This document shows positions 36,313-48,377 of a stretch of 64,000 nucleotides of DNA, piece by piece (positions within the stretch are counted from its first letter, which is position 1; each line of letters starts with the position of its first letter). The translations under genes and the position numbers were made by a program. The notes beneath the pieces were generated by a model. That model had not been told where the DNA came from, did no database searches, and saw only the letters and a list, made by a program, of their open reading frames with translations. The stretch is from Acidimicrobiaceae bacterium (GTDB taxonomy: Bacteria; Actinomycetota; Acidimicrobiia; Acidimicrobiales; Aldehydirespiratoraceae). Location of the stretch: contig JAPOYA010000024.1 in assembly GCA_026706815.1 (NCBI GenBank), forward strand, positions 1 to 64,000. The letters run 5' to 3'.

Positions 36313-39300
36313 TTGACATCGCGCACGGCATAACGGCGTCGAAGCACCTCAACTTCGGCCTCGACGTCATCACCGATCCGTTCGATGCGACTTCGCAGGG
36401 CCTGCATATCGGCGTCGAACTGCCTGCGCTCATCGGTGTCGAACAGTCGGAGTTGCTCGACATCTTCGGATTGCTCCAATTCGTCAAGCCGGCGCTGGAT
36501 GCTGGATTGGAGATCGGCGAGGGTTCCGCGCAGGCGCCGTTCCTCGGCGTAACGCTTCGCGTCCATTGCCCGGCTCCGTTGATCGCGCATCTCGTTGGCT
36601 CTGACTCGCAAGGCTTCTTGGACAGCCGGCTGCACTCGCTGCCACTGGTCGACGTAGCGGTCGCGCACATGATCTGGCGGAGATTCCGCGGTGGCGGACG
36701 TGACGGCCGCTCGGGTCTCGCCCACGTTCAGCCGCCCTTGGCGTCCGTCGACTCGAACCGCGGCGGGTTCTATGACCTCGTCGAGTGTCGAACCGTCGCC
36801 CCCATTGACGACAACGCGGGCGTGGGCGATCGCGACGGGCTCCGCGATGTCGGCATATCGAACTGCGACGCGGTTGATCGTGCGGTCCACCGCCGAACCC
36901 CAGACCTGCGCGCGCAAGGTCCGCAAGCAGCGGGCCACGAACGGGTGGCCGACATGGAGGTACACGACGTCATCCTGCCCGCGCGCCACGTTCGGGTCGA
37001 AGGTGACTGGCAGGCGATAGTCCTCGACTTCGTTGTGCAGGCCGACGAGGGTTTCGCCCCACGTTCCGCTGAGATCGTCAACTTCGAAGACGGAAACGTC
37101 GCCATCGGGTCGCAGCAGTGTCGATTCACGTAGCAGTGACTGGCCCTCAATCTGCAGTGCTACCTGCACTGCTCGCTGCACACTCTCAGGTGTCAGCACC
37201 AGTTCCTCGGCACTGGCTCGGTACAGGTCACGTACACGGGCTATATCCGCCGCGAACTGTTGCTTGAGCTTCTCTAAGTCGACTCTGGCTTGATGACGAC
37301 GGAGCGCAATCTGTTCGTCGATGTAAATTTCATTGACCCCCCCTTCGCGTAGCATGCGCGCTTCAACGCCTTCGGAGAGTACCGAGGACACGGTGCCGAG
37401 GTCATCGCGGATGTCGTTGACCTTCTGTGCCAACCGCAACAGAAACGAATGGTCCTCTCCCAGATTTCCGCCCTCCCCCGGCTTCGATGCGAAGTGGAAG
37501 ATGTCGACAGTTTCAGACTTCTGACCATGGCGATCAACCCGCCCGTTGCGCTGCTCCATCCGATTCGGATTGAACGGAACTTCCACATGCACGAGCCGAT
37601 GACACTGCCGGTGCAGATCGATCCCTTCGGACGCGGCATCGGTGGCAAGCAGAACGCGCACCTTGGTCTTGCGCGGGTTGTAGTTGAACTCGCGGATGAT
37701 GCGCTCTCGCTCGTCTGATTTGAGGTTTCCGTGGAACACCTCCACTCGGCCATTCATCGAGGGCCGATCGGGGTGCGGTGTCGTCAGAATCTCGTCGAGG
37801 TAGTTGAGCGTTGCCCGGTATTCCGTGAACACGATGACGCGCTCGTCGTTCCACTCCCCGTCGGGATAGCAGATCTCGCCGATCCACCCCAGAAGCCGCG
37901 TTGTCTTGGCATCGGCCCCTGCGCCAACACTCGTCTGCATGTTGACGCATGCGTTTAAGGACCGCGGCCGCTGAGCCGGAATTGGTCGCCCGGGTTCGCA
38001 TCCTCGCCAATGCGACCTGTTCCTGCTCGTCGTCGGAATCAGCAAGCGCGCTTGCGGTCAGCGCTAACGCTTCCATCTCTTGTTCCGATACGACTTCAGT
38101 GTCATCGGTATCGTCTTCGAGGGCAGCTGCAGCTTCGATGAGAGCCCGTTCGGTCGTTCTGCGGTGAGAAGCCTTGTTGAGCGTCGCTATGTGCTGATCG
38201 AGCGTGTGCTTGAACGCCGCCGGGGACGACAGCAGACGCTTCTTGAGCAGCAGCGTGACGAACCGAGAAGCAGCTTGCTCGCTCGGCGTCTCCGATGCGC
38301 TTCTACGGAGCGCAGTGTATTGATCCAATAGATCGAACAGCTCACGTTCCTCGGGCGGGAACGTCACTTCAATGGCACCGATCTTGCGACTAGGGAAGCG
38401 CTCGTCGCCGTCCGGCAGCATCGTGCGAAGGTGCGATTTGAGGCGGCGTATCATCACCGCGTCACGCTCGCGTGCGCTCGGCTGCACGCCTTTGGTGAAG
38501 CGATTGGGATCGAGCATCTCCAACAAAGCCTGGAACGACTCCGCGTATCCGTTGTGGGGAGTCGCCGTCAAGAACAAACGATGCTCGAAGTGAGGGGCCA
38601 GCCTGCGCATGGCTTTGGTGCGCAAGGATTCCTTGGCGTAACGGCCCACTGCGGACGGGGCGATCCGGTGTGCCTCATCAACGATGAGCAAGTCGAACGC
38701 CCGCGGGTAGGTGTTGGGATCGGGCGGGAGGAACTCATTGAACCAACACATCTGTGATTCGAACTTGATCCACTCCATCGACACGATGAGTCGAGGATGA
38801 GATCGAAAAGGGTTGACGCCGACGCCGCGCTCTCGGCGAAGGCGATGCACATAGTCGGTGTCAACGATTTCGAAGCCGAGGCCGAACTGCTCGCGCATCT
38901 CGCGCTGCCACTTCTGGCAGAGGCTCGGCGGACAGACTACGAGAATCTTCTGGGCCTGGTTCCGCAACACGAGTTCTTGGGCAATCAGGCCAGCCTCGAC
39001 GGTTTTCCCGAGGCCGACGTCGTCGGCGATCAGCAAACCGACGCGAGGCATCCTCAACGCTTCAACTAATGGAAGAAGCTGGTAATCCTCAATGTCGATG
39101 CCGGCCCTGAATGGCGATTGGAACGCTCTGGGGTCGGCTGAAGCTATGGCACCCCAACGCGCCGCGTCGAGGAAGGCAGCGAAGGTGTCGGCGGCATCAA
39201 CACCTTCCTTGGGGTCAGGCAACTCGGCTTGTGGACGGACCTCAGTACCGGGTTCGGTCTCCCAAAACACGCTGAGCGGGTCTGGGTTGCCCTTGTCGTC

Positions 39301-39471
39301 GATAGGCACGAGGTTGACTAGGTGGTGCTGCGTCAACCCGTTTGAGGTCATCGGGTCAAGCGGACGCCGCGACGGTTTGACAGATTTGACAACCCAATAC
39401 CTATCCCGAACACGAACGAGGTTCCCCTGTTCCGGCACGACCACCGCCAACTGCGACTCGAGTACCGTCAT
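36264..39471 (-). pseudogene. drmD: DISARM SNF2 helicase DrmD, disrupted by a one-base frameshift
   Basis: Two overlapping frames together encode one ~1068-residue SNF2-like helicase. The upstream frame has GLLIADDVGLGKTVEAGLIA (Walker A), DLLIVDEAHRIAPSA and LFLTATPHNGY. The downstream frame has VIVFTEYRATLNYLDEIL, LLATDAASEGIDLHRQ and PNRMEQRNGRVDRHGQ (motif VI). The frames switch at a G4 run (C4 on the plus strand, 37916-37919); removing one G restores HADECWRRADAKTTRLLGWI. Unless a ribosomal frameshift or sequence error is involved, the protein ends before the second RecA domain. It overlaps genes on both sides. Confidence 0.85.
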
Positions 39472-39833
39472 TCGGACCCGTCAATGGATTCGTCGAACAG
39501 GGATGGTTGCTCTTCAGTGATCGCCTGCAGGCTCGTACTTGGATCAGCCGGGTCCGCGTTTTCAATGCGGTCGATTACCGCTTCTTTGGTTTCGAGGTCT
39601 GGAAGATCGAACTCTCGTGAATCGGCAGAGCGATAGTTCAAATCGACGACAGTCTTGAGAGTTTTCTCCACGATCTTGGCCACCGAGTTGCTGAATGTCC
39701 GCCTATCTTGATCTCTCCACCGGCCGAATATGCCAAACGTTGCCTCCTTGAGCAGGGTGTCGCCGCGCAGGGTGACCGTCGCTGGCTGTAGTGGACATAG
39801 AGGTGTGGCGAGGTAGTTGGTCGGAGTGGTCAT
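39468..39833 (-). CDS. Unrecognised 121-residue protein, DISARM leader gene 3
   Basis: I do not recognise a family. The protein has a central helical segment (RTFSNSVAKIVEKTLKTVVDL), an acidic C-terminal half (DLPDLETKEAVIDRIENADP) and the tail TEEQPSLFDESIDGSE. There is no membrane helix or signal peptide. The stop overlaps the drmD start by four bases (ATGA), which makes translational coupling to drmD likely and argues it belongs to the system. Confidence 0.6.
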   Translation of the reverse strand: MTTPTNYLATPLCPLQPATVTLRGDTLLKEATFGIFGRWRDQDRRTFSNSVAKIVEKTLKTVVDLNYRSADSREFDLPDLETKEAVIDRIENADPADPSTSLQAITEEQPSLFDESIDGSE

Positions 39834-39843
39834 GGCGCCTCCT

Positions 39844-40062
39844 TCAGGCTGGTTGTACTGGTACTATCGACAAAGGGTTGCCGTGTTCCACACTCCACTC
39901 ATCCGTCGGCACAAGCACCCTTCTCCCTATGGCCTCTAGCTCGTAACCGGCCTGTCGCAGTATCGGTTGCACATCACTGTTGTCTGGAAGCTCCTCGAGT
40001 GCCCACAAGAAAGTGTTGAGCTGGAAGACTTGATCAGAAAGCAGGACGGATTCGTCGGTCAT
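39844..40062 (-). CDS. Unrecognised 72-residue protein, DISARM leader gene 2
   Basis: A small acidic protein, MTDESVLLSDQVFQLNTFLW onward, with a predicted helix followed by a short beta segment (RVLVPTDEWSVEH). No family recognised. Its ATG overlaps the stop of the 410-residue gene (ATGA) and it ends 10 bp before the next leader gene, so it is part of the same operon. Coding status rests mainly on this tight packing. Confidence 0.55.
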   Translation of the reverse strand: MTDESVLLSDQVFQLNTFLWALEELPDNSDVQPILRQAGYELEAIGRRVLVPTDEWSVEHGNPLSIVPVQPA

Positions 40063-41288
40063 GCGGCGGCTTGCATGGAGTTCGCAACAGCAGTCTCATA
40101 CGGTTCGCTACCTAGCCAGACCTCAACGTTCGGGTCAAGCCATCGTTGGACGTTGGTTACAAGACGGTGAATCGTGTTGCCACAGGTGCCGCGAGGCAGC
40201 ACAGCGGTGAGCTGCTGACTTGTAGCTTCTAGCAGAAAAGGCTGCCAGAGATGCCGATCAATGGCTGCAACATGAACTTTGGTGGGGCCACGCCTTGTGA
40301 TGTACCCGCCTATGCGGAGCTTGCTCGTGCGACGTTTCAAGCCAAGGTCGACAAAACGCGCGAAAGTGTCCTCATTGAGGGGTCGGCTGAACCGAATCGT
40401 GACTGGAGCGCCCTTGACCGTGAAAGCGTCGTCGCCGACTTCGGTCGTTTCTAACCAGAGCTGGTCCTCGGAATATTCAGTGACGGTACGGTACAGCTTC
40501 AGCACCTTTGCAATCTCTCGACGGTGCTCAACGAACGAATCGCTCCGATTCGTCGCGTGGCCGTCAAAGTAAAGCAAGTGTCCGCCGCGGTTCCCGCTCG
40601 GGATCTGCAAACTCACCAAAGAGTGCATCGGGTCGTACAGGGCGCGGAAGTCGGGTAACTTCTCCTCGAGCACACCAAGCCGCTCGGTGAGCGTCACCCG
40701 GGATCGGCGCCGCTCTGCAAGTCCCTGAGCCGAATCGTCATTTTGTGGCTCGTTATCGCCGAAGTCCTCCTCGTCGGCTTCAGCAAAACCATGTGTGGCC
40801 TCGTACCAGGCTTCGTGCTCAAAACCGAGACGTACGTAGCGATGTGACGGAGTTGTGCGCTTCACGTAGCCCCACAACTCAAAGAGGATCGGTGACGAGA
40901 GCCAGAGTCGATCCAGCCAGGGATTGCGGTCCACAACTTGTCGAACCCACTTGTTGCTCACATTTGCGTCGAGCGTGGTGTACAGAACCGGATGACGTTC
41001 TTCAAGCACCTCCAGCAGGCCGACAACGTGACCATCATGCTCACTGTCTTCCACGCGATACAGCGTGTCGTCGAGGCGTTCCAACTGAACGTGCTCAGGA
41101 AAAAGCGAATCCATACTTGGCATGGTGCTCTCGTGTCGAGCTGTCTCCAGCATGTAAGTCTTGAGCAGTTTTCGATTCAGTTTGCCAGCTTCCAGTTCTT
41201 CGACCACGGGCTCGGTGTAGCCCTCGAGGTAGTCGACGAACGCCTTGCGCGAGTCCAACCGGGGCAGATATCCAGGAGCTGTCGCCAT
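40059..41288 (-). CDS. Unrecognised 410-residue protein, DISARM leader gene 1 (operon start)
   Basis: No family recognised. Visible features: an N-terminal helical region (FVDYLEGYTEPVVEELEAGK), a conserved-looking RNPWLDRLWLSSPILFELW near 135, a charged middle with an acidic run (EADEEDFGDNEPQNDDS), and a C-terminal half with alternating strands (GAPVTIRFSRPLNEDTFARF, VHVAAIDRHLWQPFLLEA). There is no P-loop, nuclease motif or membrane helix that I can identify. ATG at 41288 (MATAPGYLPRL) is preferred to the TTG at 41363, whose extra residues look non-coding. It is divergent from vapB and heads a seven-gene operon ending in drmB. Local base composition is lower in GC than the nuo operons. Confidence 0.65.
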   Translation of the reverse strand: MATAPGYLPRLDSRKAFVDYLEGYTEPVVEELEAGKLNRKLLKTYMLETARHESTMPSMDSLFPEHVQLERLDDTLYRVEDSEHDGHVVGLLEVLEERHPVLYTTLDANVSNKWVRQVVDRNPWLDRLWLSSPILFELWGYVKRTTPSHRYVRLGFEHEAWYEATHGFAEADEEDFGDNEPQNDDSAQGLAERRRSRVTLTERLGVLEEKLPDFRALYDPMHSLVSLQIPSGNRGGHLLYFDGHATNRSDSFVEHRREIAKVLKLYRTVTEYSEDQLWLETTEVGDDAFTVKGAPVTIRFSRPLNEDTFARFVDLGLKRRTSKLRIGGYITRRGPTKVHVAAIDRHLWQPFLLEATSQQLTAVLPRGTCGNTIHRLVTNVQRWLDPNVEVWLGSEPYETAVANSMQAAA

Positions 41289-41402
41289 AGTCCGCAAAGC
41301 GTAGGCGGTTTTGTCGCATGCCACCCAGCTTCTGAAGCCTTCACGGACAGATCCGCTTCGCAAGTCTCGCCCCGAAGACCTGATTCGCAGTGCTGGGCAG
41401 TA

Positions 41403-41420
41403 TGATATCTTTAGATATCA
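41403..41420. promoter_or_regulatory. Palindromic operator candidate upstream of vapB
   Basis: TGATATCT-TT-AGATATCA has perfect 8-bp arms and lies 11 bp upstream of the vapB ATG, with GGAGGTGAGG between. VapB-type RHH antitoxins bind such repeats to repress their operon. It also lies in the divergent region shared with the DISARM operon start at 41288. Confidence 0.68.
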
Positions 41421-41431
41421 CGGAGGTGAGG

Positions 41432-41653
41432 ATGACTGACATTCTGATCCGCGGCGTTCCTGAGGAGGTAGTCGCCGAGATTGACATCAAAGCAGCAAAG
41501 GCTGGTGTGTCGCGTGCCGAGTATTTGCGACGAGTCCTCGCACGCGAACAGGCAAACTCTCGAAAACAAGTGGCCATCTCCTCATTGGCGGAATTCGCCG
41601 AGACTTTCAGCGATCTAGAAAGTCCAGATGTGATGGGCAACGCCTGGTCGTGA
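41432..41653 (+). CDS. vapB: VapB-type RHH antitoxin
   Basis: 73 residues. The N-terminus [35 protein letters not shown] is a ribbon-helix-helix DNA-binding unit, and the C-terminal tail ([13 protein letters not shown]) should contact the toxin. ATG at 41432 follows a strong GGAGG. It is four bases upstream of vapC. Confidence 0.85.
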   Translation: MTDILIRGVPEEVVAEIDIKAAKAGVSRAEYLRRVLAREQANSRKQVAISSLAEFAETFSDLESPDVMGNAWS

Positions 41654-41657
41654 GGTC

Positions 41658-42062
41658 GTGACCACATGGCTGATCGACAAATCCGCGTTGGTGCGGCTTT
41701 CTCGAAGTCCCGATGCTGACAAATGGGCTTCTAGAATCGAGCGTGGGCTGCTGCGCATCTCAACAGTGACTCTTCTCGAGGTCGGGTTCTCAGCACGCTC
41801 AGCGGGTGATTTACGTGCCGGGCTCGACCAGCCTCCGCTCGCGTCAATGCCCGTAGAGTATCTGACGCCGAAAGTCGAGGACCGGGCTCTGACCGTACAG
41901 ATTTCGCTGGCTGAGCAGGGCGTTCACCGCGCGGCGTCTATCCCGGACTTGCTCATAGCGGCTACTGCGGAACTGGCGCAGCTTACCGTTCTCCATGTCG
42001 ACAAGGATTTTGGGCTGATCGCACAGGTGACAGGACAGTCGATGGAGCGACTTCGCCTATGA
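41658..42062 (+). CDS. vapC: VapC-type PIN-domain ribonuclease toxin
   Basis: 134 residues beginning (GTG) [20 protein letters not shown], with the first catalytic Asp in LIDKSAL, the Glu in [13 protein letters not shown], the third acid in [17 protein letters not shown] and the last in [12 protein letters not shown]. VapC toxins cleave tRNA or rRNA. The last 242 bases are related to a fragment at 29161-29402. The stop overlaps a DUF4143 remnant on the opposite strand. Confidence 0.88.
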   Translation: MTTWLIDKSALVRLSRSPDADKWASRIERGLLRISTVTLLEVGFSARSAGDLRAGLDQPPLASMPVEYLTPKVEDRALTVQISLAEQGVHRAASIPDLLIAATAELAQLTVLHVDKDFGLIAQVTGQSMERLRL

Positions 42063-42232
42063 CCAAAGTGAAGAGATCGGGCGCATGTGGATACGATCGC
42101 CGATTTTGAGGTCGTGTTCGCCCATATGCAACACAATCCCGCCAAGGAACAGCCCGGGTGCCGTTTGGTCAAGTCGGTCGCGCAGCCAGCGCAGATGGTC
42201 TGCTGTGCCGGGCGACGTTTTTGCACATCAAC
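42058..42232 (-). pseudogene. 3'-terminal remnant of a DUF4143 ATPase
   Basis: On the minus strand about 55 codons encode DHLRWLRDRLDQTAPG and [14 protein letters not shown] then a stop, matching the end of the intact ATPase at 1892-3169 (HLRWLRDKIDVVAPG, GDRIHMRPIGCLW). An in-frame stop lies just upstream and there is no ATPase domain. The rest of 42063-42258 holds only a CTAGCGG micro-repeat at the nuoN stop. Confidence 0.75.
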
Positions 42233-42258
42233 TAATTGTGATTTTGCACGGCTAGCGG

Positions 42259-44052
42259 CTAGCGGCTGGCGGCGAACAGCTGGGGGACGGCTTCGCGGGC
42301 TAACTCGTCGAGGGGGCCGGGGATGACGCCGACGCCGACGGTGATCGCCAGGGCAATGCCGATGGCGAGACCGGCCGCGGGGTGTGCCCGCTCAGCGGGC
42401 GCATTGTCGGAAGTGTCGGAGTCGTCGGCGGGCGAGCCCAGATACACCGAGAGCACGATGCGCAGATAGAGGAAAGCGGACACGACCGCTGAGACCATGG
42501 CTACCACCGCAAGCCAGAAGGACCGTACCTCGACCGCCGCGCCGATGATCTGGAACTTCGCCACGAATCCCGAAGTCAACGGCACGCCCGCCTGGGCCAG
42601 CAGGAAGATCGTCAACGCGAGCGCAAGAGCCGGGCGGCGAGCAGCCAGACCATCCAGATCGTCAAGGCTGGTCTTGCGGTCGCCGCTGCCGGAAACGACC
42701 GTGAGAACGCCGAAGGCGCCGATCACCATGAAGGCGTAGGCCGCCACGTAGAAGACCACCGCTGCTGTGCCTCGATGCGAGGCCGCCTCCACTCCCACCA
42801 GAATGAACCCGGCGTGGGAGATCGAGGAGTAGGCCAACATGCGTTTGACGTCGCGTTGCACGATCGCCAGCACCGCTCCGACCAGCAACGTCAGTAGCGC
42901 CATCGCAAAAACCGCAGGTTTCCAGTCGAGCCGATAATCGCCCGCGACGAAACCGGAGTTGGTCAACGAAGGACCAAAGGTCACGACGAACACACGGACG
43001 AGCGCCGCGAAACCCGCTGCCTTGACAGCCGAAGCCATGAAAGCCACAACCGGGGTGGGAGCGCCCTGATACACATCGGGCGTCCACGTGTGGAACGGCA
43101 CAGCTGCAACCTTGAAACCAAGCCCGACCAGCAGCATCGCCAGTCCGGCCAACAGCATGGCGTCTTGCAGGATCACGACCGAGGCAAGATGGAGCCGGAT
43201 CTCATGAAGGTTCAATGAACCCGTCGCGCCGTAGACCAAAGCCATCCCGTACAGCAGGAAGGCCGATGAGAAGGCCCCGAGCACGAAGTACTTCAGACCT
43301 GCTTCAAGCGACTCGCTTCTGCGAACATGCAGGGCAGCCATGATGTAGACCGAGATCGACAGCGTCTCCAAGCCGAGGAACAAGACGATCAGGTCACCCG
43401 CGCCGGCCATCACCACGCCGCCCGCCGCCGACAGCATCATCAGCACGTACATCTCGGGTCCGTCGATGCGCTCACGACGCAGGTACTCGTCGAGCAGCAG
43501 CGCGCAGAGAACCACCGCCGACACCATCACCCCTGCCATCACCAGGCTGAATCCGTCGAAGGAGAACTGGTCACCGATGGCGGCCACGGGATCGCCGAGC
43601 AGGCCATCGGGCCTTTCGCCGAACTGCGCCGGCCACGCCACCCGGTGACGGTCGTTCCACAACTCGGCGATTGCAGTCAATGCGACCAGACCAGTGCCTG
43701 AGGTGAAGACCGCGTCGAAACCGACGCGTATGGTGCTCACGAAGAAACCGGCGACCACCAGCACGAAGGCGAAGAGCAGTGCGAACCACAGCGTGCCGAT
43801 ATCGGATTGAACGTTCGCCAAGGGCATCTCATCGCCGACCAGACCACCGACAACCCAGGCGACCAAGACCGCGGCCGGCCCTACGGCGATGGTCGCGAAG
43901 CGTTCCGCTTTTTCGGGCAGCCGTTTGATGACCGAGCGGAACATGATGAGCAGGAACGCCCCGACCGCCAGGATGATCAGCGGGCTCAACCCGGCGAGCG
44001 AATACTGCGGCGGTGTCACCGGATCGCTGATCCGGGCGAATTGAGTGGGCAT
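42259..44052 (-). CDS. nuoN: NADH-quinone oxidoreductase subunit N, 14-subunit cluster (last gene)
   Basis: A 597-residue antiporter-like subunit, about 90 longer than the first NuoN, with an extended N-terminal region and longer early loops. Key features are FLGLETLSISVYIMAAL (TM5 Glu), GFKVAAVPFHTWTPDVYQGAPTP and LAYSSISHAGFILVG. The start overlaps the nuoM stop (TGATG). Confidence 0.93.
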   Translation of the reverse strand: MPTQFARISDPVTPPQYSLAGLSPLIILAVGAFLLIMFRSVIKRLPEKAERFATIAVGPAAVLVAWVVGGLVGDEMPLANVQSDIGTLWFALLFAFVLVVAGFFVSTIRVGFDAVFTSGTGLVALTAIAELWNDRHRVAWPAQFGERPDGLLGDPVAAIGDQFSFDGFSLVMAGVMVSAVVLCALLLDEYLRRERIDGPEMYVLMMLSAAGGVVMAGAGDLIVLFLGLETLSISVYIMAALHVRRSESLEAGLKYFVLGAFSSAFLLYGMALVYGATGSLNLHEIRLHLASVVILQDAMLLAGLAMLLVGLGFKVAAVPFHTWTPDVYQGAPTPVVAFMASAVKAAGFAALVRVFVVTFGPSLTNSGFVAGDYRLDWKPAVFAMALLTLLVGAVLAIVQRDVKRMLAYSSISHAGFILVGVEAASHRGTAAVVFYVAAYAFMVIGAFGVLTVVSGSGDRKTSLDDLDGLAARRPALALALTIFLLAQAGVPLTSGFVAKFQIIGAAVEVRSFWLAVVAMVSAVVSAFLYLRIVLSVYLGSPADDSDTSDNAPAERAHPAAGLAIGIALAITVGVGVIPGPLDELAREAVPQLFAASR

Positions 44053-45685
44053 CAGTGACCGTCCCCGCTCTCAGCCGGCCCGTCGTGCTCGTCAAAGATG
44101 ATCACGTCCGCCACTGGCTCGGAGAAATCCGGCACATGCTCCTCTGGCTCGGAGAAGACATGCGCGATGAGAGCATCAACAGCCGGTTCCATCCGGTCGA
44201 TCACCGGCTTCGGATATACCCCCATGAAGACGATGCCGGCCACGAAGGGGGCCAACAGCAGTCCCTCACGCAGCTTGAGGTCGCTGACCTCGGCGTTCGC
44301 GCCCTCTGCGGGACCGTGGAACACCCGCTGGTAGGCCCACAGAAGGTAGAGGGCTGCAAGGATCACGCCGCTGGCCGCGACCACCGCCCACCAGCGATGA
44401 GCCTCGAACGCGCCGAGCAGGGTGAGGAACTCGCCCACGAAGCCGTTGAGCCCGGGCAGACCGACCGAGGACAGGGTCACCAGAATGAAGACCCCGGCCA
44501 GCTTCGGGGCCGGTTTCTGCAGCCCTCCCAGCTCCGAGATCATCCGAGTGTGGCGACGGTCGTAGATCATCGCCACCAACAAGAACAGCGCACCCGTTGA
44601 GAGTCCGTGGTTGACCATCTGCAGCAACCCGCCCTCGAGGCCTTTGGTGTTCAGGGAGAACGAGCCGATGATTATGAACCCGAGGTGGGCCACCGAGGAG
44701 TAGGCGACCAGGCGTTTCAGGTCGCGCTGCATCGTCGCAGCAACTGCCCCGTAGATGATGCCGATAGTCCCCAACGCGACGAGCGTCGGAGCGAACCACA
44801 GCGCCGCTTCTGGGAACAGATAGACGCCGAAGCGCAGGAACCCGTAGGTGCCGAGTTTCAGCATCACCGCCGCGAGGATCACCGATCCGGCCGTCGGGGC
44901 GTTGGTGTGGGCGTCGGGCAGCCAGGTGTGGAACGGGAACAGCGGCACTTTCACTGCGAAGGCCAACGCGAACGACAGGAAGATCCACCGAGCGGTTGTC
45001 GTGGCTATCGCTTGAGATTCAGCCAGAACCACCAAGTCGAAGGTGAGCACTCCAGTCTCAGCCTGGTTGAGGAACACCAGCGACAGGATCCCCACGAGCA
45101 TCAGGGCCGAGCCGAACATTGTGAAGATGAAGAACTTGGTCGCCGCGTATGCCCGCTCGCCGTGGCCCCACTTGCCGATGAGGAAATACATCGGCACCAG
45201 CACGATCTCGAAGAACGTGAAGAAGGCGAAGAGGTCCAGGGCCAGGAAAACCCCCATGCAGCCGGCTTCAAGAACCAGCAGCCACGAGTAGTAGGCCTTG
45301 GGACCGTGCTCGGCGTCGACGCCGACGATGGTCAGCGGGAAGATCAGCCCGGTCAATATCACGAGCCAGAGCGAGATCCCGTCGACTCCCAGCGACCAGG
45401 AGATCCCCAGGCTCTCGATCCAGGTGTGGTGGTCCCTCAACTGGAAGTCAGCGGCCAACGCCCCAGTGGAGCTGAAATCGGTGAGCACCCACACCGACAT
45501 GGCGCCCACCGCGGCACTGAACAGGAACGCGATCTGCTTGAAGTACTCGGGCCGGTTGTCAGGCAGGAACAGCAGCACCAAGGCGCCGATCATCGGAGTG
45601 ACCACGATCGCGCTCAGCACCGGGAATGTGCTCGCAGCGGAGCCCGTTTCAGCGGCGAAAATGCTGTTGGCCAACAGAGATCCCA

Positions 45686-45686
<1 letters not shown>
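44052..45686 (-). CDS. nuoM: NADH-quinone oxidoreductase subunit M, 14-subunit cluster
   Basis: About 544 residues. It has FFTFFEIVLVPMYFLIGKWG (TM5 Glu), FAVKVPLFPFHTWLPDAHTNAP and VAYSSVAHLGFIIIGSF. ATG at 45686 overlaps the nuoL stop (TGATG); the longer upstream frame is nuoL read in another frame. The C-terminal tail is acidic and His-rich (FDEHDGPAESGDGH). Confidence 0.93.
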
Positions 45687-48070
<2,384 letters not shown>

Positions 48071-48071
48071 G

Positions 48072-48377
48072 TCAGCCCCTCAACACCGAAATATCGTCGG
48101 CCGTGGCATCCGCTCGGCGCCTGTTGACGGCAACCACCAGAGCCAGTCCGACCACGACTTCGACCGCGGCAACCACCAGAACGAAGAACACCGCTATCTG
48201 TCCGGACACATCGTTGAGCTCTGTGCCGAGCGCCACGAAGGCGACGTTGACGGCATTGAGCATCAACTCCACGCACATGAACATCACGAGTGGATTGCGG
48301 CGCAGCAACAGGCCCACAGCGCCGATGACGAACATGGCCACCGACAGCACCAGATACCAGTCATTGGTCAGTTCCAT
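48072..48377 (-). CDS. nuoK: NADH-quinone oxidoreductase subunit K, 14-subunit cluster
   Basis: 101 residues, three helices, with FMCVELMLNAVNVAFVAL carrying the functional Glu and VAAVEVVVGLALVVAV the second. The start overlaps the extended nuoJ 3' end by 10 bases, and one base separates it from nuoL. Confidence 0.94.
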   Translation of the reverse strand: MELTNDWYLVLSVAMFVIGAVGLLLRRNPLVMFMCVELMLNAVNVAFVALGTELNDVSGQIAVFFVLVVAAVEVVVGLALVVAVNRRRADATADDISVLRG

